Source of the DNA: Caenorhabditis remanei
Taxonomy: Eukaryota > Nematoda > Chromadorea > Rhabditida > Rhabditidae
NCBI RefSeq assembly: GCF_010183535.1
Contig: NC_071332.1
Span: 248,001 to 312,000 of the forward strand
Length of the DNA stretch: 64,000 bases
Direction: 5' to 3'
Part shown: positions 22,748 to 34,329 of the stretch, piece after piece
Layout: each line of letters begins with the position of its first letter
How positions within the stretch are numbered: the first letter of the stretch is position 1
Made by a program: the position numbers and the translations under genes
The notes under the pieces: model-generated
The model's database searches: none
Told to the model about the DNA's origin: nothing
Seen by the model: only the letters and a program-made list of their open reading frames with translations

Positions 22748-25700
22748 ATGGCTTTCAGCATAAGATATTTTCAACATTTCTATCCCAGTTTTATATTTGT
22801 ATTTATTGCTTTTCTAATTATTATATTCACGGTGGGAATAAGTAACAAGGCAAATTTCAATCAAGTTGTGGGGTCAGGCTATAAATTTGAGTATGCCTAT
22901 TCTATGCAAGGTTGGTGTAAAAGTTTTAGAAACAAGTTAAAAAGAAATAGAAAACTTTCATTCAGACACCCGAGAACTTCTAGCCAATCGTTGCAAGTTT
23001 CCATTCATATTTTTGGCGAATTACGATGTGGAAGATGGCATTTATGATGTTGAGTGAGTTTTTTTTAACTTTAAAAGATATGAATAGAAAAAAGTCACAA
23101 GCCAAGAGAAAGGTAATTGTTCAATTGATCTCGATTCGGTTTTCGGTGTGTGTTTACATGCTATGACGGAAATTGGTTTTAACACTTCCTGGAATTGCAA
23201 GAACCACTCAAAAAACAAAAAACAAAAAGTTTGGGTTTTCAAGGTGACCTTTAATTAATTTTTTTGACTTCGCAGGGTGTCAGAAAAAGCTTCACACTTG
23301 CCCACACCAAGGCCACACTTTTAAAGTAATTTTTACGAATTTTTCGGCGGGATTTCTGCAGCTTTGACTCTTGGCGAAACTGGAATGTTTCAGAACTGCA
23401 TTTTGTAAAAAATACCAAAAATTGGTTTAAAAAGAAAATTATCGTAAAATTGCAAAATGGAATAGTTCCAGAACATGATAGTTCTGAAACGTCGTATAAA
23501 CACTTTTTCAGCAGAACTGGAAACGTGGATTTTCAATTTTGGAAAGAAAATAACAAATGTTGAAATAGAAAAAAAAGCAACAAAGAGAAAAAAAAATAAA
23601 TTAAGAACTCAATCTCAAAAAACTCAAACAATTTTCAGTCCAGAAGACGATTGCGAGCCGAACGACCTGAACAAATATGTAAATTTCTCGACTCAAGGTG
23701 TTCTGACTTTCCGTTCAAAACAAGAAACGAACAAGACTTTAAAACCAATTAGGTTTGTTTGGTCAATTTATTTTCTCAGAAGCGACAAAGTGAACAATAA
23801 AATTTTTATTGTAGGTGCACATATTATAAGCATAGTGGAGTCTCTGAAAGATACTTTGACGTAGGTTCAAAGGAGGTAAACAAGAAAATGGAGAAAGAAG
23901 AAGCAATGATTGAATGGACTTTTCCAGATTGTGCCAGATGTTCCTGTTCAAGTGCCTTATTACAATTTTGTATTTTCTTGTAAAAGAGATGGGATAGTCG
24001 AGTTTGTGAAGCCATTTGTAAACTTTGCAGTTATTCCGAAAGTGAGTGCGACCACGAGATGTCCTGTAGAATTATGTATACAGGTACCGCTCAAAATTTT
24101 ATCAACTTTGGTTGTTTTCAGTGGAAAATAACTAAGTTTGATAGTGTATTTCGGTGTTAGCTGATTGTTCGACGAATTTTATTTTGTATGGCTTGGACAG
24201 AGCAAAAATAGCAGATAATGTTTGTAGTTGACCTTTTTTTTGTAGGGACACTATCATGAAAGTTACAGGTTGTCAAAGTGAAAAGCTTCAAAATTTCGCT
24301 AATATGCACTGAAATTAGTCGGCTTCAGGAAGAAATGGCTTCGACAACCTGTAACTTTCAAGATAGTGCCCCTACAAAAAATGGTCAACTACAAAAATTA
24401 TCTGCTATTTTTGCTCTGTCTAACTCATACAAAATAAAATTCATCGGACAATCAGATGACACCGAAATACACTGTTGATAACCTTTTGAGCGGTACTGTA
24501 GGTGATACGCGACGCGCTGCTGAGGCGACACGGACACGCGACGCACGCTCAGTAGACTCACCGCTAACTATTGGTGCAGCTCACGGCCGATGAGATACCC
24601 AAAGATTTATTATTACTAATCCCTGATGTTTTTTTTTCAGGAAACTGCTGGAGAATCCGTCGCTATCATCTACCTCCCCTCAATGCATCACATGCTTTTC
24701 ATGAAGAAAATGAGCAGAACCAAACTGATCATGCAGCAGAACAATTTCAAATTTGCTCAAACCATGAATATGGTATCCACGTGTCTTGAGCCGATCCCCT
24801 CTCACTGATAATACCTTTCAGAAGCAACCAAAACCGTTCCTCGACCTTCTCCTCCAACTTGGTATCTCCAGTGAGACGAGTGTATTCCAGAAGGCAAAGA
24901 AACAGAATTTCACTACATTCTTCTCAGGACCCCAACAGATTCGAGATCTGATTGATGCGGATTATGATACTACGAGACATAGGAATTTTATTTCGGATTA
25001 TTTGATCGATGAGCATCTGTGTTTGGAGGATGGGAGGGTTCGTTATGATTGATTTCATGGGGTTTCTAATGGTCCAATCCCCAGATTTTGGTACTTACAT
25101 TTAAGAGGCAATATCTCGAAATCTAAAAAAGATATTTAGAAAAATTCAAACTGCTCGAGCGGCAAGATAAAGAGAGTGCGGAGAAGTGAAAACTTTATCT
25201 ACGGTTTAATCAAATATTGTCAGCTGCAAGAACGAAATTCTAGAGTTTATCGATTTTTACAGTAGAAAATTTTTGACGCCGTGACATCTTCTCAAAGTAA
25301 AATTTCCAGAAACTTTTGGACGATCAACTCGAGAAAATGGAGTCCTTCCTGGAGTCTACAAGTGGTTCCAAGTTCTTTTCCGTGATGTTTCTCGATGATT
25401 ACGGTAGTCAAAGAAGTATGATCGACTATGACCTCAGGTACCTATAGCAAAGGAGCTCTACCAAAAAGCGCGATAGCCACGGTGATAATTTTTAGTGAAA
25501 TGCTCATCCGATTGAACCAAAAGAACATTTTCGAAAAAACTACGCTTATATTCACAACGTACGATTTGTCTATCAAGTGAGTACATTATCAAATATCTCG
25601 AATATTTATAACATTTCAGAGAAGTGACCGACGAGAACACAAAAAATCCATTATTTGCAATCAGGCTGTCTAATAATTTAATGAAATCTCAACCCACTGA

Positions 25701-26797
25701 ACTGTACTTTCTGCATTTGAACTCCTATAGATACCTGACTACTTCCCACTCCTATCATCTGATTATGAACTTGCTTGAGCCGAAAACAAGTTCCGATTTA
25801 TCCCCATTTACACTGAAATCAACGGAGAGGACTTGCCAATCAGAAGAAGTTCCAGATAGTATGTGTCTTTGCATGAAATCGGTAAGTTCAAATTCTTGCA
25901 GGGATTGAAAAAATACCATAAAAGTGATGGTCTTTTAGGTACCACAACCGGAATTCCCAGAGAAGAAGTTTCTAGAAAAGTTACAGAAAGAATTTGCCGA
26001 AGAGATCCAAAAATACAAATGCGTGTTGTCGTTTGAAGTGAAGAATAGTACAGAATTTTTCCAATATGAGAATAAGAAGTGAGTTGGTGGTTGGTTAAGA
26101 AGTAAGAGAAAAAGGTTTTCAGTGGAAAAATCATAGCGTTGGAACTGTCGGCGGATGCATCCGTGAATGGGAAGAAGGGGAAGGTAGGTCCGGTGTTCCG
26201 TTTACATTTACTGACTGTGAAATTTTCAACTGGCCACATGGCGCGTAATTTTCAGACCATCTCGTTTGATACGTACTGACAGCGCGTCTCGTTAGCTTCG
26301 AGCCGCGCATCGCACACATGTAACACTTAAGAGGGGTCATATTTTGTATTGATCATACAATAGAGATCGTGGTTTCCACAAACCGGGTTTCTTTCGCTTT
26401 CGCTTAGACTATTGCAGGTTCTTTTAGGCTCTAGCTTGTACGGACCGTCTATCAGCATGACCGAGCGTCGCACCGTGGTGTTTTCCGGTCGAGCGTCCCC
26501 TACTTCACCTAGGCGGCACCGTATCGATAATGCATCGCGTATTTTGAGTCAACAATCTCTAAGATTACCACTAGAGCGCCTTTTTCAAGTTCCTATTCCA
26601 CTATTGCCCATTTTGATATTTTCAGCTCGACCTTTCCCTTACCAAGACTTTTGTCTACGACTCCTCCTTGAATTACTTCCGTGACTTTGACTATGCCAGA
26701 ATCCTTCGTGACCACGGTGTCAACATTGCTATAGTCAGGTACTATAAGGGTTTTCTTTCAATTTTAAAATTTCATTTTCAGTATATGTGTTCTATAA
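22748..26797 (+). CDS. Nematode DUF229-family (sulfatase-fold) membrane-anchored protein
   Basis: Fourteen exons: 22748-22910, 22966-23053, 23639-23752, 23815-23860, 23928-24083, 24641-24772, 24822-25037, 25310-25437, 25496-25576, 25620-25881, 25939-26078, 26123-26183, 26626-26738, 26782-26797 (571 residues). All joins are in phase. An N-terminal signal anchor (FVFIAFLIIIFTVGI) is followed by a Cys-containing ectodomain (ELLANRCKFPFIFLANYD, SCKRDGIVEFVKPF). The central part FFSVMFLDDYGSQRSMIDYD, MLIRLNQKNIFEKTTLIF, NPLFAIRLS and LHLNSYRYLTTSH follows the DUF229 pattern (shared with sulfatases). The usual H-x-D/DHG metal residues look degraded, so catalysis is doubtful. The C-terminus VNGKKGKLDLSLTK...IAIVS is my weakest part. 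Family function is unknown; extracellular or luminal location is inferred. Confidence 0.75.
23054..23638 (+). other. Intron 2 of the DUF229 gene
   Basis: 585 bases, unusually long for the gene, AT-rich, with GTCGTATAAACAC and GAACTGGAAACG style low-complexity DNA. No exon or repeat structure was established. Confidence 0.4.
24084..24500. repeat. Fold-back element occupying DUF229 intron 5
   Basis: Left end GTACCGCTCAAAA (24084) and right end TTTTGAGCGGTAC (24483-24495) are inverted copies. Arms pair through TGTATTTCGGTGT, GACAGAGCAAAAATAGCAGA, TAGTTGACC and AGTTACAGGTTGTC. The element starts exactly at the exon 5 donor. Confidence 0.8.
26184..26625 (+). other. Intron 12 of the DUF229 gene with GC-rich inserted DNA
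   Basis: The 442-base intron contains a GC-rich segment (26280-26580) unlike neighbouring introns. It includes an alternative acceptor at about 26258 that would break the frame; the join to 26626 was chosen by phase and sequence continuity (GKLDLSLTK). Confidence 0.5.
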
Positions 26798-26915
26798 ACA
26801 AGTGAGAAAAGAAAAAACATCAAAACGGGATGTTGTGTCGTTTGGAATGAGATCGCTAGGAGAAATGACCAATAACAAGAGGATACTCAACAATAAATAT
26901 AGAATCTGCGAATTT

Positions 26916-27583
26916 TCATCCCATAAAATTGTTCAATAATCCTCCGAATCCTGCAAGTGGGCCTTGGAGCATTCCTTGGTTTTGTTGGCTTGTCTGTAGT
27001 GTGTTTACTCGGGCGGACATTCCAGAATTCTGACAGTTATAACTGCTGATCGGGAGACCGATCAGGTTAATTCCGGATGTTTGGCACTGAAAACTTTTTT
27101 GTAGAGTTTGAGATCATATAGAAACATTAGCGTCCGGGTGGGATTCATGCTTTCGAAATAATCGCTTTTGAAAATTATTTAGCTCAAGTAGGGGAGAGAG
27201 ACGCAGAGATAGCAGACACTCTAACTTCTCTGTGCCCTCCCTCTTTCTCATCTTGAGCCAAAGTGTAGCTCTGGACTCTTATTATACATTATTATCCAAA
27301 ATTGAAAAGTTCACAGTCGACAAACTCACATTATACTGTTGCTGTTGAGCAGCAATCTTATTCCTATTCCTATTATTATTCCAGCTATTCTGCTGCCATC
27401 CGGGTTGTTGCCATCCACCTCCTGGACCCCCTCCCCATCCTCCCCACTGTCGTTTCGCACGGGTCTGAAACACATTCTATAGATGACCAACTTATTAGAG
27501 GGATATCGAAAACTCACTTGAATCAAATCAGCTGATGATAGAGATACCAGGAGGAGTAAAACGATAACAGACCGTGTCTCCAT
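26916..27583 (-). CDS. Small secreted Gly/Trp/Gln-rich precursor with dibasic site
   Basis: Three exons in transcription order: 27583-27518, 27464-27330, 27086-26916 (123 residues), phase 0 joins. Signal peptide METRSVIVLLLLVSLSSAD, then a TRAKR processing site at about residues 23-27, followed by QWGGWGGGPGGGWQQPGWQQ, an Asn/Gln-rich stretch, and a C-terminal domain with two cysteines (CQTSGINLIGLPISSYNC). The RAKR site suits a furin-type convertase, so it could be a neuropeptide-like or antimicrobial-type precursor; worm Gly-rich NLP/GRSP peptides are similar in composition. No exact family was recognised. It converges with the DUF229 gene, 118 bases apart. Confidence 0.72.
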
Positions 27584-28058
27584 TTTTTTGATAAGTGATT
27601 CTGATTGTGACTTTCAGACACAAGACACTCCGTTTTTTCGTTCTTTTGTTTTTATATGGAATTCAAAAATGACCTCCCCCTCTTCACATTATTTGACAAC
27701 CTGTTAGGTAGTCTGTGTGTAATATTGTCTCGGATCGGCCGAACAGAACAAAAATCAAAATAAAAATTACGTGGAGAGTGTAACGAATCGGCCAAATAGG
27801 CCGAATGGAGTCTGACTCAAGAAGAGAGTTCCAGCAGTGGTCACTTCTCTGGGCCACAAAAGACACATAGCTATCGGCTATTCGAGAAGAAGGCCACTGA
27901 TGTGTTATTTTGGTCACTTGCTGTGTATTTGAATCATCAATTCAGCGAACTTGCCTTTTGAAGGTTGAAAATGAAACATTTGTTTTTATGAATCTATAAA
28001 TTTAGTCTAAGGTACTTTCGACTATAGAGAGTCCATTTCTGCAACCAAAACCTGTTAA
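27584..28058. other. Spacer between two small secreted-protein genes
   Basis: About 475 bases upstream of both divergently transcribed small genes; probable bidirectional promoter. GGATCGGCCGAAC and AATCGGCCAAAT occur near 27733 and 27787 as a related pair. No coding call. Confidence 0.4.
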
Positions 28059-28387
28059 ATGTCTCTACGAGCCAAGTTATGTGCTCTCATACTTTTCAGC
28101 TTTTTCACATTAAATTCCAAATTGGCAAATAGTGTAAGAAAAGGGTTTTACACTACCTATGACCACATTTATAGATTGTTTGAAAGCTGTGTCTTCAAAG
28201 ACTTCCCTTGCGAGTAAAATGAATTAGCTCTGAAAAAATGTTATCAAACTTCCACAAAGTTTACTTCAGGGTCTACGATGAGTGCTACACGCCCAGGAAA
28301 ATAAATGTTCTGCGTTACGTGGCTCATCTTGAGAGTTACGTGGCTCCTTACGAGGTTAAAACTAGAAATAATCAGGGCTTCGAATAA
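28059..28387 (+). CDS. Small secreted Cys-containing protein (unrecognised)
   Basis: Two exons, 28059-28213 and 28270-28387, separated by a 56-base intron with GTAAAA donor and TTACTTCAG acceptor; the phase-2 join restores a continuous frame of 90 residues. Neither exon is long enough to stand out alone. The N-terminus is a good signal peptide (MSLRAKLCALILFSFFTL). The mature part is rich in aromatic residues and has three cysteines (ESCVFKDFPCEVYDECYTP), then YVAHLESYVAPYEVK. An AATAAA overlaps the stop codon region (28383). Coding support is the intron of typical size, the signal peptide and uninterrupted frame; no family is recognised. Could be a secreted effector or peptide. Confidence 0.6.
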
Positions 28388-28620
28388 ATAGTGACTATAA
28401 ATTTTTAGTTTTCTTTTCATTTATAACACTTTTAAAGTTTTTCTTCAATTGTTAGTTTGTCCCTTTCCAACGAACACCCGTTCCATTCCTCCCTCTACGT
28501 AATGGATTTGTCCTTTCCAAATCACTATCCTCACTGTCTGTGACGTCATCATGAAATTCAGAAACAAATCAGAAATCGGTGTCTTATTCAAGACTCATTT
28601 CGTCAAATTCATTTCCGAAA

Positions 28621-28818
28621 TTAAGTTGTGGCTAGTAAACTGGTTTTTCCTCTTGTCTCGACGCTCTTCTCATCACCCTTCATCGTCTTCTTTTGATTCA
28701 ACTGTTGGCGGTAACATGTAAGTGGGAGATAATTGTGATTGGTAGGAAATGAGAAGAATTGGAAGGCGAAGGAGAAGAGAAAGAAGACGGTGAGAGAGAC
28801 AAGTATCTGGAAAAACAT
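28621..28818 (-). CDS. Possible 65-residue single-pass small protein
   Basis: A single-exon frame with ATG at 28818: MFFQILVSLTVFFLFSFAF forms a signal peptide or anchor, followed by a short polar tail (RQQLNQKKTMKGDEKSVETR). The composition after the hydrophobic part is protein-like, but T/C-rich DNA can produce hydrophobic frames by chance. No neighbouring exon or homologue recognised. Confidence 0.3.
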   Translation of the reverse strand: MFFQILVSLTVFFLFSFAFQFFSFPTNHNYLPLTCYRQQLNQKKTMKGDEKSVETRGKTSLLATT

Positions 28819-30702
28819 CCTTGACCCTATATGATCAAATGGTTAAGTATACCTAGAACCGTGAGAAAATTCTTGGGTAACAACAAGGCAGAAACAACTA
28901 TGGTCAAATCTGTTAATGTGTGTTTTTTGATTTTCAGAAATTTCTGACGGAAAACCCGATTGAAAACTATTCTACCGTACTCACAGGAATTTTTTCCAGT
29001 CTGAGAAGCCTTGAAACGTTATTGTGGACGCAATTATTATTATTGATATTCTAAATTTAAGTTATTTTTTGTTTGTCAGATCCAGATCTGAACATTTGTA
29101 GTGGACAACATTTTGATAACTCACAGCTTTACTGACGCGTCCTGAAATCAACTCACTTCTGGATCTCACTTCCCATTGAACCCTCTTCTAATCAATTGTA
29201 AATACCGCAACAATCTATCTCTCCCTAACAAGCATTCTTTGATCTACATGATAAAAACCAAATAACAAAATTGGTCATTTATCTCTTCTCCAATTCCACC
29301 ACAATCACTTATCACCCACTGAAGTGATAAACATAAAAGAGAGAAGATCTTCTTCTTCTCTTTTTCTTCTTTTGACTACCAAGGTCGACTCTGAATCACA
29401 ATTGGATTGATTCAAGAGAGACAGAAGACGTGGGAGGGATGGGAAAAGAGAGAAACAAACAAGGCGACGTTTTGCAGGAGGAAAGTCTCGAAAGGGAGAG
29501 AAATAGACAAATTCCCGCCAAATCAACTACAATCATTCGGAAAACATTTCTCCCTTTCGGAAACTTCTTCAGCAACTCTGAATGTTTCTTTTTCTACGGG
29601 AGGGGATGCCACGTATTTGTGTCTTCTGCTAATAATAGTTCAAGAACGAATTGTTGTAGTGTGAAAAATGTAATAAATATAGTTTTTTTCATAAACTATC
29701 GAATTTTTGCAAGCGCGTCCTGCCGATACTTTTTCTAAAAAAAAGTTAAAAATTAGGCTTCCCTCAAGCCATAAAATCTTTAAGCCAGTTTTTGAGTAAA
29801 ACTTTATGATAGTCTAACAAATAGTCTGTAAATTGGTTCTTCTTCCACAGATCGCTGAAATTGTCAAGATTAGAAAAACGTGCCCAGAAGCTTAATTTTC
29901 GGTTTTTATTCAATAAAACGGTTGAAATCATAAAAAAGCGGCAGGTTTTTTGGTATAAATTTGAAGAGATATTAATGAGTTTTTCCTCGACTTTATTGGT
30001 ATAAAACAGGAACATATGTAATCAAAATACGGAAAAAAAAGAAAAGATTATTGAATCAGTGCTGGCCTAACTTTCTCCTATTGGATTTTTAGGTCATCAA
30101 TTTTTTCCCCTTATTCCGCATTGCATAACGTGAATTGAAAATATTAAAGTAGGTTGAATTGTCATGATGAAAGGAAGAGAGAATGACCCAGAAACCCAAA
30201 ATCAAAAAGTTAGGACACCACCACCTACCACTTTCTCCAATTTTTCTATCTTTACCTTTCTTGGAAAATGCAAAGACGCAAAACTGAATAAATTAGGAGT
30301 GTCTTTTCTCTGGAAGGTAGTGATTATAAAGGAGAACTAGTTCGTTAGAGTAAACAGTTCTCCCCTTCTTCCATAACTTTCTCTTTCTCGGTCTTTTTAA
30401 TTTCCCCACCAGTCAACTCAACACCCAATTATATTTATTTTCTTTCCCCCCTTACCGCCAAAAGAATGTAGACCCTTTTTCTCTTCCGATTCTCTCCTTT
30501 CTACTCTTATTTGTTGTTTATCACTCACTTATCAATGTCTCGACGTCTTCTTCTTCTCCTTTTCATTCAATTCGATTAAGACGTTCTCCCCGCCAACATT
30601 TTCACGCTCAATTTCTCATTCTCCTCTATTTAGTCTCATAAAATTGATCTGATCAATCAATTTAAGAATATTTCAGAAAGAAAGTGGTAAGAGCCGCCAG
30701 AG
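28819..30702. other. Intergenic region upstream of bestrophin
   Basis: About 1.9 kb, AT-rich with pyrimidine runs (29340-29380, 30360-30600). CAAGCGCGTCCTGCCGATAC near 29711 resembles the dispersed repeat pieces in the MFS intron. A TTTCAG at 30676, 27 bases before the bestrophin ATG, may be a trans-splice acceptor. No gene was found. Confidence 0.5.
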
Positions 30703-32912
30703 ATGACGATATCCTATGACGAGGAGTTCTCCTCGTTGATGCTCCGATGGAGAGGATCCATTTGGAAGGCCGTGTTGAAGGACTTGATTGGATTCTATAT
30801 TGCTTATTATATTGTTCTGGCGTTTCAGGTAATATAAGTGTTTCTGGAAGGCAAAAATAGGATCGTAATTGTTCTTTATTTTGCAAGTGATTTCGAGTGT
30901 TTTGGATTTCTGGTAACTGCGCTCTACTAACAACTTTTGTGATTGCGCGAAGACTTAAATAAACTTCGGTAAAGTACAATTGCTTCAAAGTATATTTTGA
31001 GATTTTCGTCTGGATCAGTACCAAAAATTCGAACATCTTTTAGCAATCAAACACTTTTTTGGTTTTTAAAGCAAAATTACAGATTTCAACATAATTAAAT
31101 CGCATAAAGGTTTCATCCGAAGATTGTTTCCTTAGTTTTTTTTAATTGTCCGGAAATTGGACTCCAAGTAAAAAAATCCAATAACTATCCATTACCCGTA
31201 CAATTTCTTTTCAGTGGTATTTGCTTGATGAAAAAGGCAAAGAATATTTCACCGGATGGATTATGTGGTGTGAAATTGGTGCCCAGTATATTCCACTTTC
31301 TTTCTTACTTGGTTTCTTCGTCTCCCTGATTGTTGCTAGATGGTAATCTTAGAACTCTGAACTTGTTAAAACAAGAATCTTTGAGGTGGGAACAATTCAA
31401 CTGTATCTCATGGCCCGACAAGATGATGATCATGGTTTCCGCGTGTCTTCCCGGCAACGAGAACATTGTCGTCCGTCAAACAATTGCTCGTTGGAGCAGT
31501 CTGCAAGCAGCTATCGCGTGGTCCGGAGTTTCAGTGAAAACGCTGAAAAGATTCCCGACTGAACGACATATGGTGGCGTCGAGATTGATGACTGAGGAGG
31601 AATATGACTTGTATATGAATACGGATGCTCCTCATGGAAAATGGTTTATTCCTATTTTGTGGATTGTGAATTTGATTAAGCTGCAGAAGAAGAAAGGTGT
31701 CATTGATTCGGTGCAAATGGATATGTTGTTGAAACAGGTAAGATATTTTAATAATGAGTTTTCTAAAGAGATTTAGGGCAAATTGAGTGAAGAGCGTCAC
31801 AGAATCGAAGTGATTAACTTTTTGATAATTTTTTAGCTCTCAAGTAATGGGTCTTCAATGTCAAATTATAATAATACAAACTCGCCGGTGGCTAACCGCT
31901 TGCCCACCCGGTGACGAGGTGTGGGTCTAGTTGCGACTAACGTACTTTTTACGCTTTTAAGGGTAAAGTACGGTAGAGAGCCGGCGTAAATCGAAATTCC
32001 GCAACGAGACCCACACCTCGTAGTAAATTTGAGCGAGCACCGGCGAATGGGTAATAAGAGAGTTCGAAAACGAAAAGATGCTAGAGTGCTTATCCAAAAT
32101 TGACAAGTTTCAGCGTAATTCACTTAAATCAAAAAAAATTCTCCATACCGAGCTCTTCTTTTTTTTTCAGGTGTACAGTTACCGTGACGGATTTGCCATG
32201 CTTTTCGTATACGACTGGATCAAGATTCCACTTGTGTATACCCAAGTCGTCGCCATCGCAACCTACGGATATTTCTTCATTTGTCTCATCGGAAGACAAC
32301 CAAAACTCGATCAAAGAAGTATGGAGAAGGAGATTACCATCTTATTCCCAATCTTCACCACTTTCCAAATGCTCTTCTACCTTGGTTGGTTGAAGGTCGG
32401 ACAGTATCTCATGAATCCATTTGGAGAGGATGACGATGATTTCGGTAAGCCTAAGGCAAGTACGTCTTATTTATTAATTAAATCTTTTAGAACTGAACTA
32501 TGTACTGGACAGAAACACGGCCATCGCACATATGATGGCTACCGAGCTCGCCGATCAACTCCCATCCATCGGCGCGCCAATGGTGCCAGCAGTTCCACAT
32601 ACCCGCGCTTCATTCAAAATTCAAGATGTGATACCAAAGAGTCATCTGGCTGGATTCAAGTTATCTGAAGCTGAGATGAAGTTGATTAAACCAGAAGATT
32701 TGGAAGAGCACGAGAGACTTCTGGAAGAGACGAAAGTCACGAACAGACAACGATTGGGAACACTTGTTAGAGCTATTGAGAAGAAGTAGGTGTCTAAAAG
32801 GGGGACTAGGAAAATCTAGGCCATCACTTGTCTTCTGTTCATTTTTTCAGAAGAACATGTTCATTTTTTCAGAAGCCGTACAAACGCCACTATTAACGAG
32901 GACGATGAGTAG
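30703..32912 (+). CDS. Bestrophin-family chloride channel
   Basis: Exons 30703-30828, 31215-31342, 31386-31737, 32171-32444, 32491-32785, 32873-32912 (404 residues), all in phase. Bestrophins form pentameric calcium-gated anion channels. Hallmarks: TISYDEEFSSLMLRWRGSIWK at the N-terminus, IPLSFLLGFFVSLIVARWW, ISWPDKMM, the LMTEEEY block, VYSYRDGFAMLFVYDWIKIPL, FPIFTTFQMLFYLGWLKVG, and NPFGEDDDDFELNYVLDRN (the acidic calcium clasp). Two 3' ends are possible: reading on from 32785 stops at 32789 (392 residues), whereas splicing to 32873 adds the tail SRTNATINEDDE before TAG at 32910. The spliced form is preferred because donor, acceptor and phase agree and the tail is acidic. Orthology within the large worm bestrophin set is undecided. 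Confidence 0.9.
31884..32050. repeat. Hairpin in bestrophin intron 3
   Basis: ACGAGGTGTGGGTCT (about 31915) faces AGACCCACACCTCGT (about 32008), and ACTCGCCGGTG faces CACCGGCGA at the outer ends. A small fold-back insertion. Confidence 0.7.
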
Positions 32913-33153
32913 TAGCATACGATGGAAACTTTTTCCAGCCTATTTTATCTTCTTCATCTTTCTCTCTCCCATTTTTTCTGATCCAAACATGATCACTATT
33001 TCGCCAAAGTTCGTAATAATTTGTTGAATGTAATATGGTTTTTTGTCCCTAGTTTTTATCCGAATAAAATGAATAAAATAAATCCGACGCCCCGTTTCAC
33101 ACCTTTGACTTTCTTTCCTGAAGATTAAATCTCGTAGCGAAAGTTGGACAGGG

Positions 33154-33162
33154 TATATATAA
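33154..33162 (+). promoter_or_regulatory. TATA box of the collagen gene
   Basis: TATATATAA lies 37 bases before the collagen ATG, a normal arrangement for worm cuticle collagen genes. Confidence 0.6.
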
Positions 33163-33198
33163 GGAATAGTAGGGTTGGGCAGAATATATCCTTTAGCT

Positions 33199-34234
33199 AT
33201 GGTTTCCACTCATTTCTTCACTGGAGTGTACACTGTCTCGGCTCTCATTCTGGTCAGCAGTCTCGTTTGTGCAACTTTTATTCTGACTGAGATTAATGGT
33301 ATCACAGTGGAAGTTAACCATGGAATGAAGGCGTTTAACGTAAGTTTAGGGGTTGCAGGGTAAGGAAATGCGCTCCACCGCTCTCAAGGTTTGGTAGAGC
33401 ATGTTTGTTTTTCACGAAACCAAAAATTTTACTTGACTGGTTTAAATACATAAATCATAAGACCAGGGAAATATCAGATATCTGAAAATCGCAGTTTAGC
33501 ACTACTCGACGGATGCCTGGACTATGATGGCTTCTGAACTTGGCACCAACGCTCTTCCGATCTTCCGCTTTACCCGCTCCACCGAAAAAACCTGCAACTG
33601 CGGTGCTCAACCCAACAATTGTCCACCAGGACCTCCTGGACCACCAGGATCCGCTGGAGAAAATGGAGAGGATGGAACTCCGGGAGTAGAAGGAAAGAAT
33701 GGAAATCAAGGAATCTCTATCATGGCACCAGTTGACCCCTACTCTACTCCATCTTGCACAGTTTGCCCAACTGGTCCTCCAGGACCACCTGGATCCGATG
33801 GAGAAGCTGGACCAGTTGGAGCAGATGGAACTCCTGGAGATAATGGTGCTGATGGACAACCAGGAGCACCAGGAGTGGCTGGAGCACAAGGAGATCAGGG
33901 AGCAGCTGGAGAACCAGGACCAGAAGGAGCTGCTGGAGCCCCTGGAAAGAATGGACAACGTGGTTCTGGGCTTCCAGGCCCACAAGGACCAGAAGGAGCT
34001 GCTGGAGAGCCTGGAAAGGATGGACAACCGGGAGAAGATGGATCAGATGGGAAGCCGGGAGCTCAAGGAGAAGCAGGAGCACCAGGAAAAGATGGAGAAA
34101 CCGGGCCAATTGGTCCACCAGGAGGAAATGGGGAAGTAGGGAACCCGGGATCTGATGCAGGATATTGCCCATGTCCGGAGAGAGCTTATGGAGTTGAGCC
34201 AATGCCGCCAGCAAGCAAATATGAAGGAGTATAA
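33199..34234 (+). CDS. Cuticle collagen
   Basis: Two exons, 33199-33339 and 33500-34234 (291 residues), phase 0. The N-terminus has a single membrane segment (TVSALILVSSLVCATFIL), typical of the cuticle collagen non-collagenous domain. A furin-type site RFTR is at about residues 70-73, followed by cysteines (TCNCGAQPNNCPPGPP). Three Gly-X-Y blocks follow, interrupted near VDPYSTPSCTVCP; the C-terminus is DAGYCPCPERAYG plus a short tail. The acceptor at 33499 was chosen over one at 33494 because the latter runs into TAG. The chain is secreted, trimerised and cross-linked in the cuticle. The stop codon is only 11 bases from the end of an inserted Helitron-like element, so the 3' UTR must lie in transposon DNA. 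Confidence 0.94.
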
Positions 34235-34329
34235 GTTATTTGTGACTAGCGTCCCCCGCCTCCCGGCGGGCTCCGCAGTACTCGGCTGCGCCTCGTGCGC
34301 GGCGCTTAGCAAGTTTTGTATTCAAAAAT

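Noticed and set aside
33744..34214. Long frames in other phases and on the minus strand of the collagen exon
   Set aside because: Shadows of the Gly-X-Y repeat; only the frame with GPPGPP is consistent with the first exon and the cysteine pattern.
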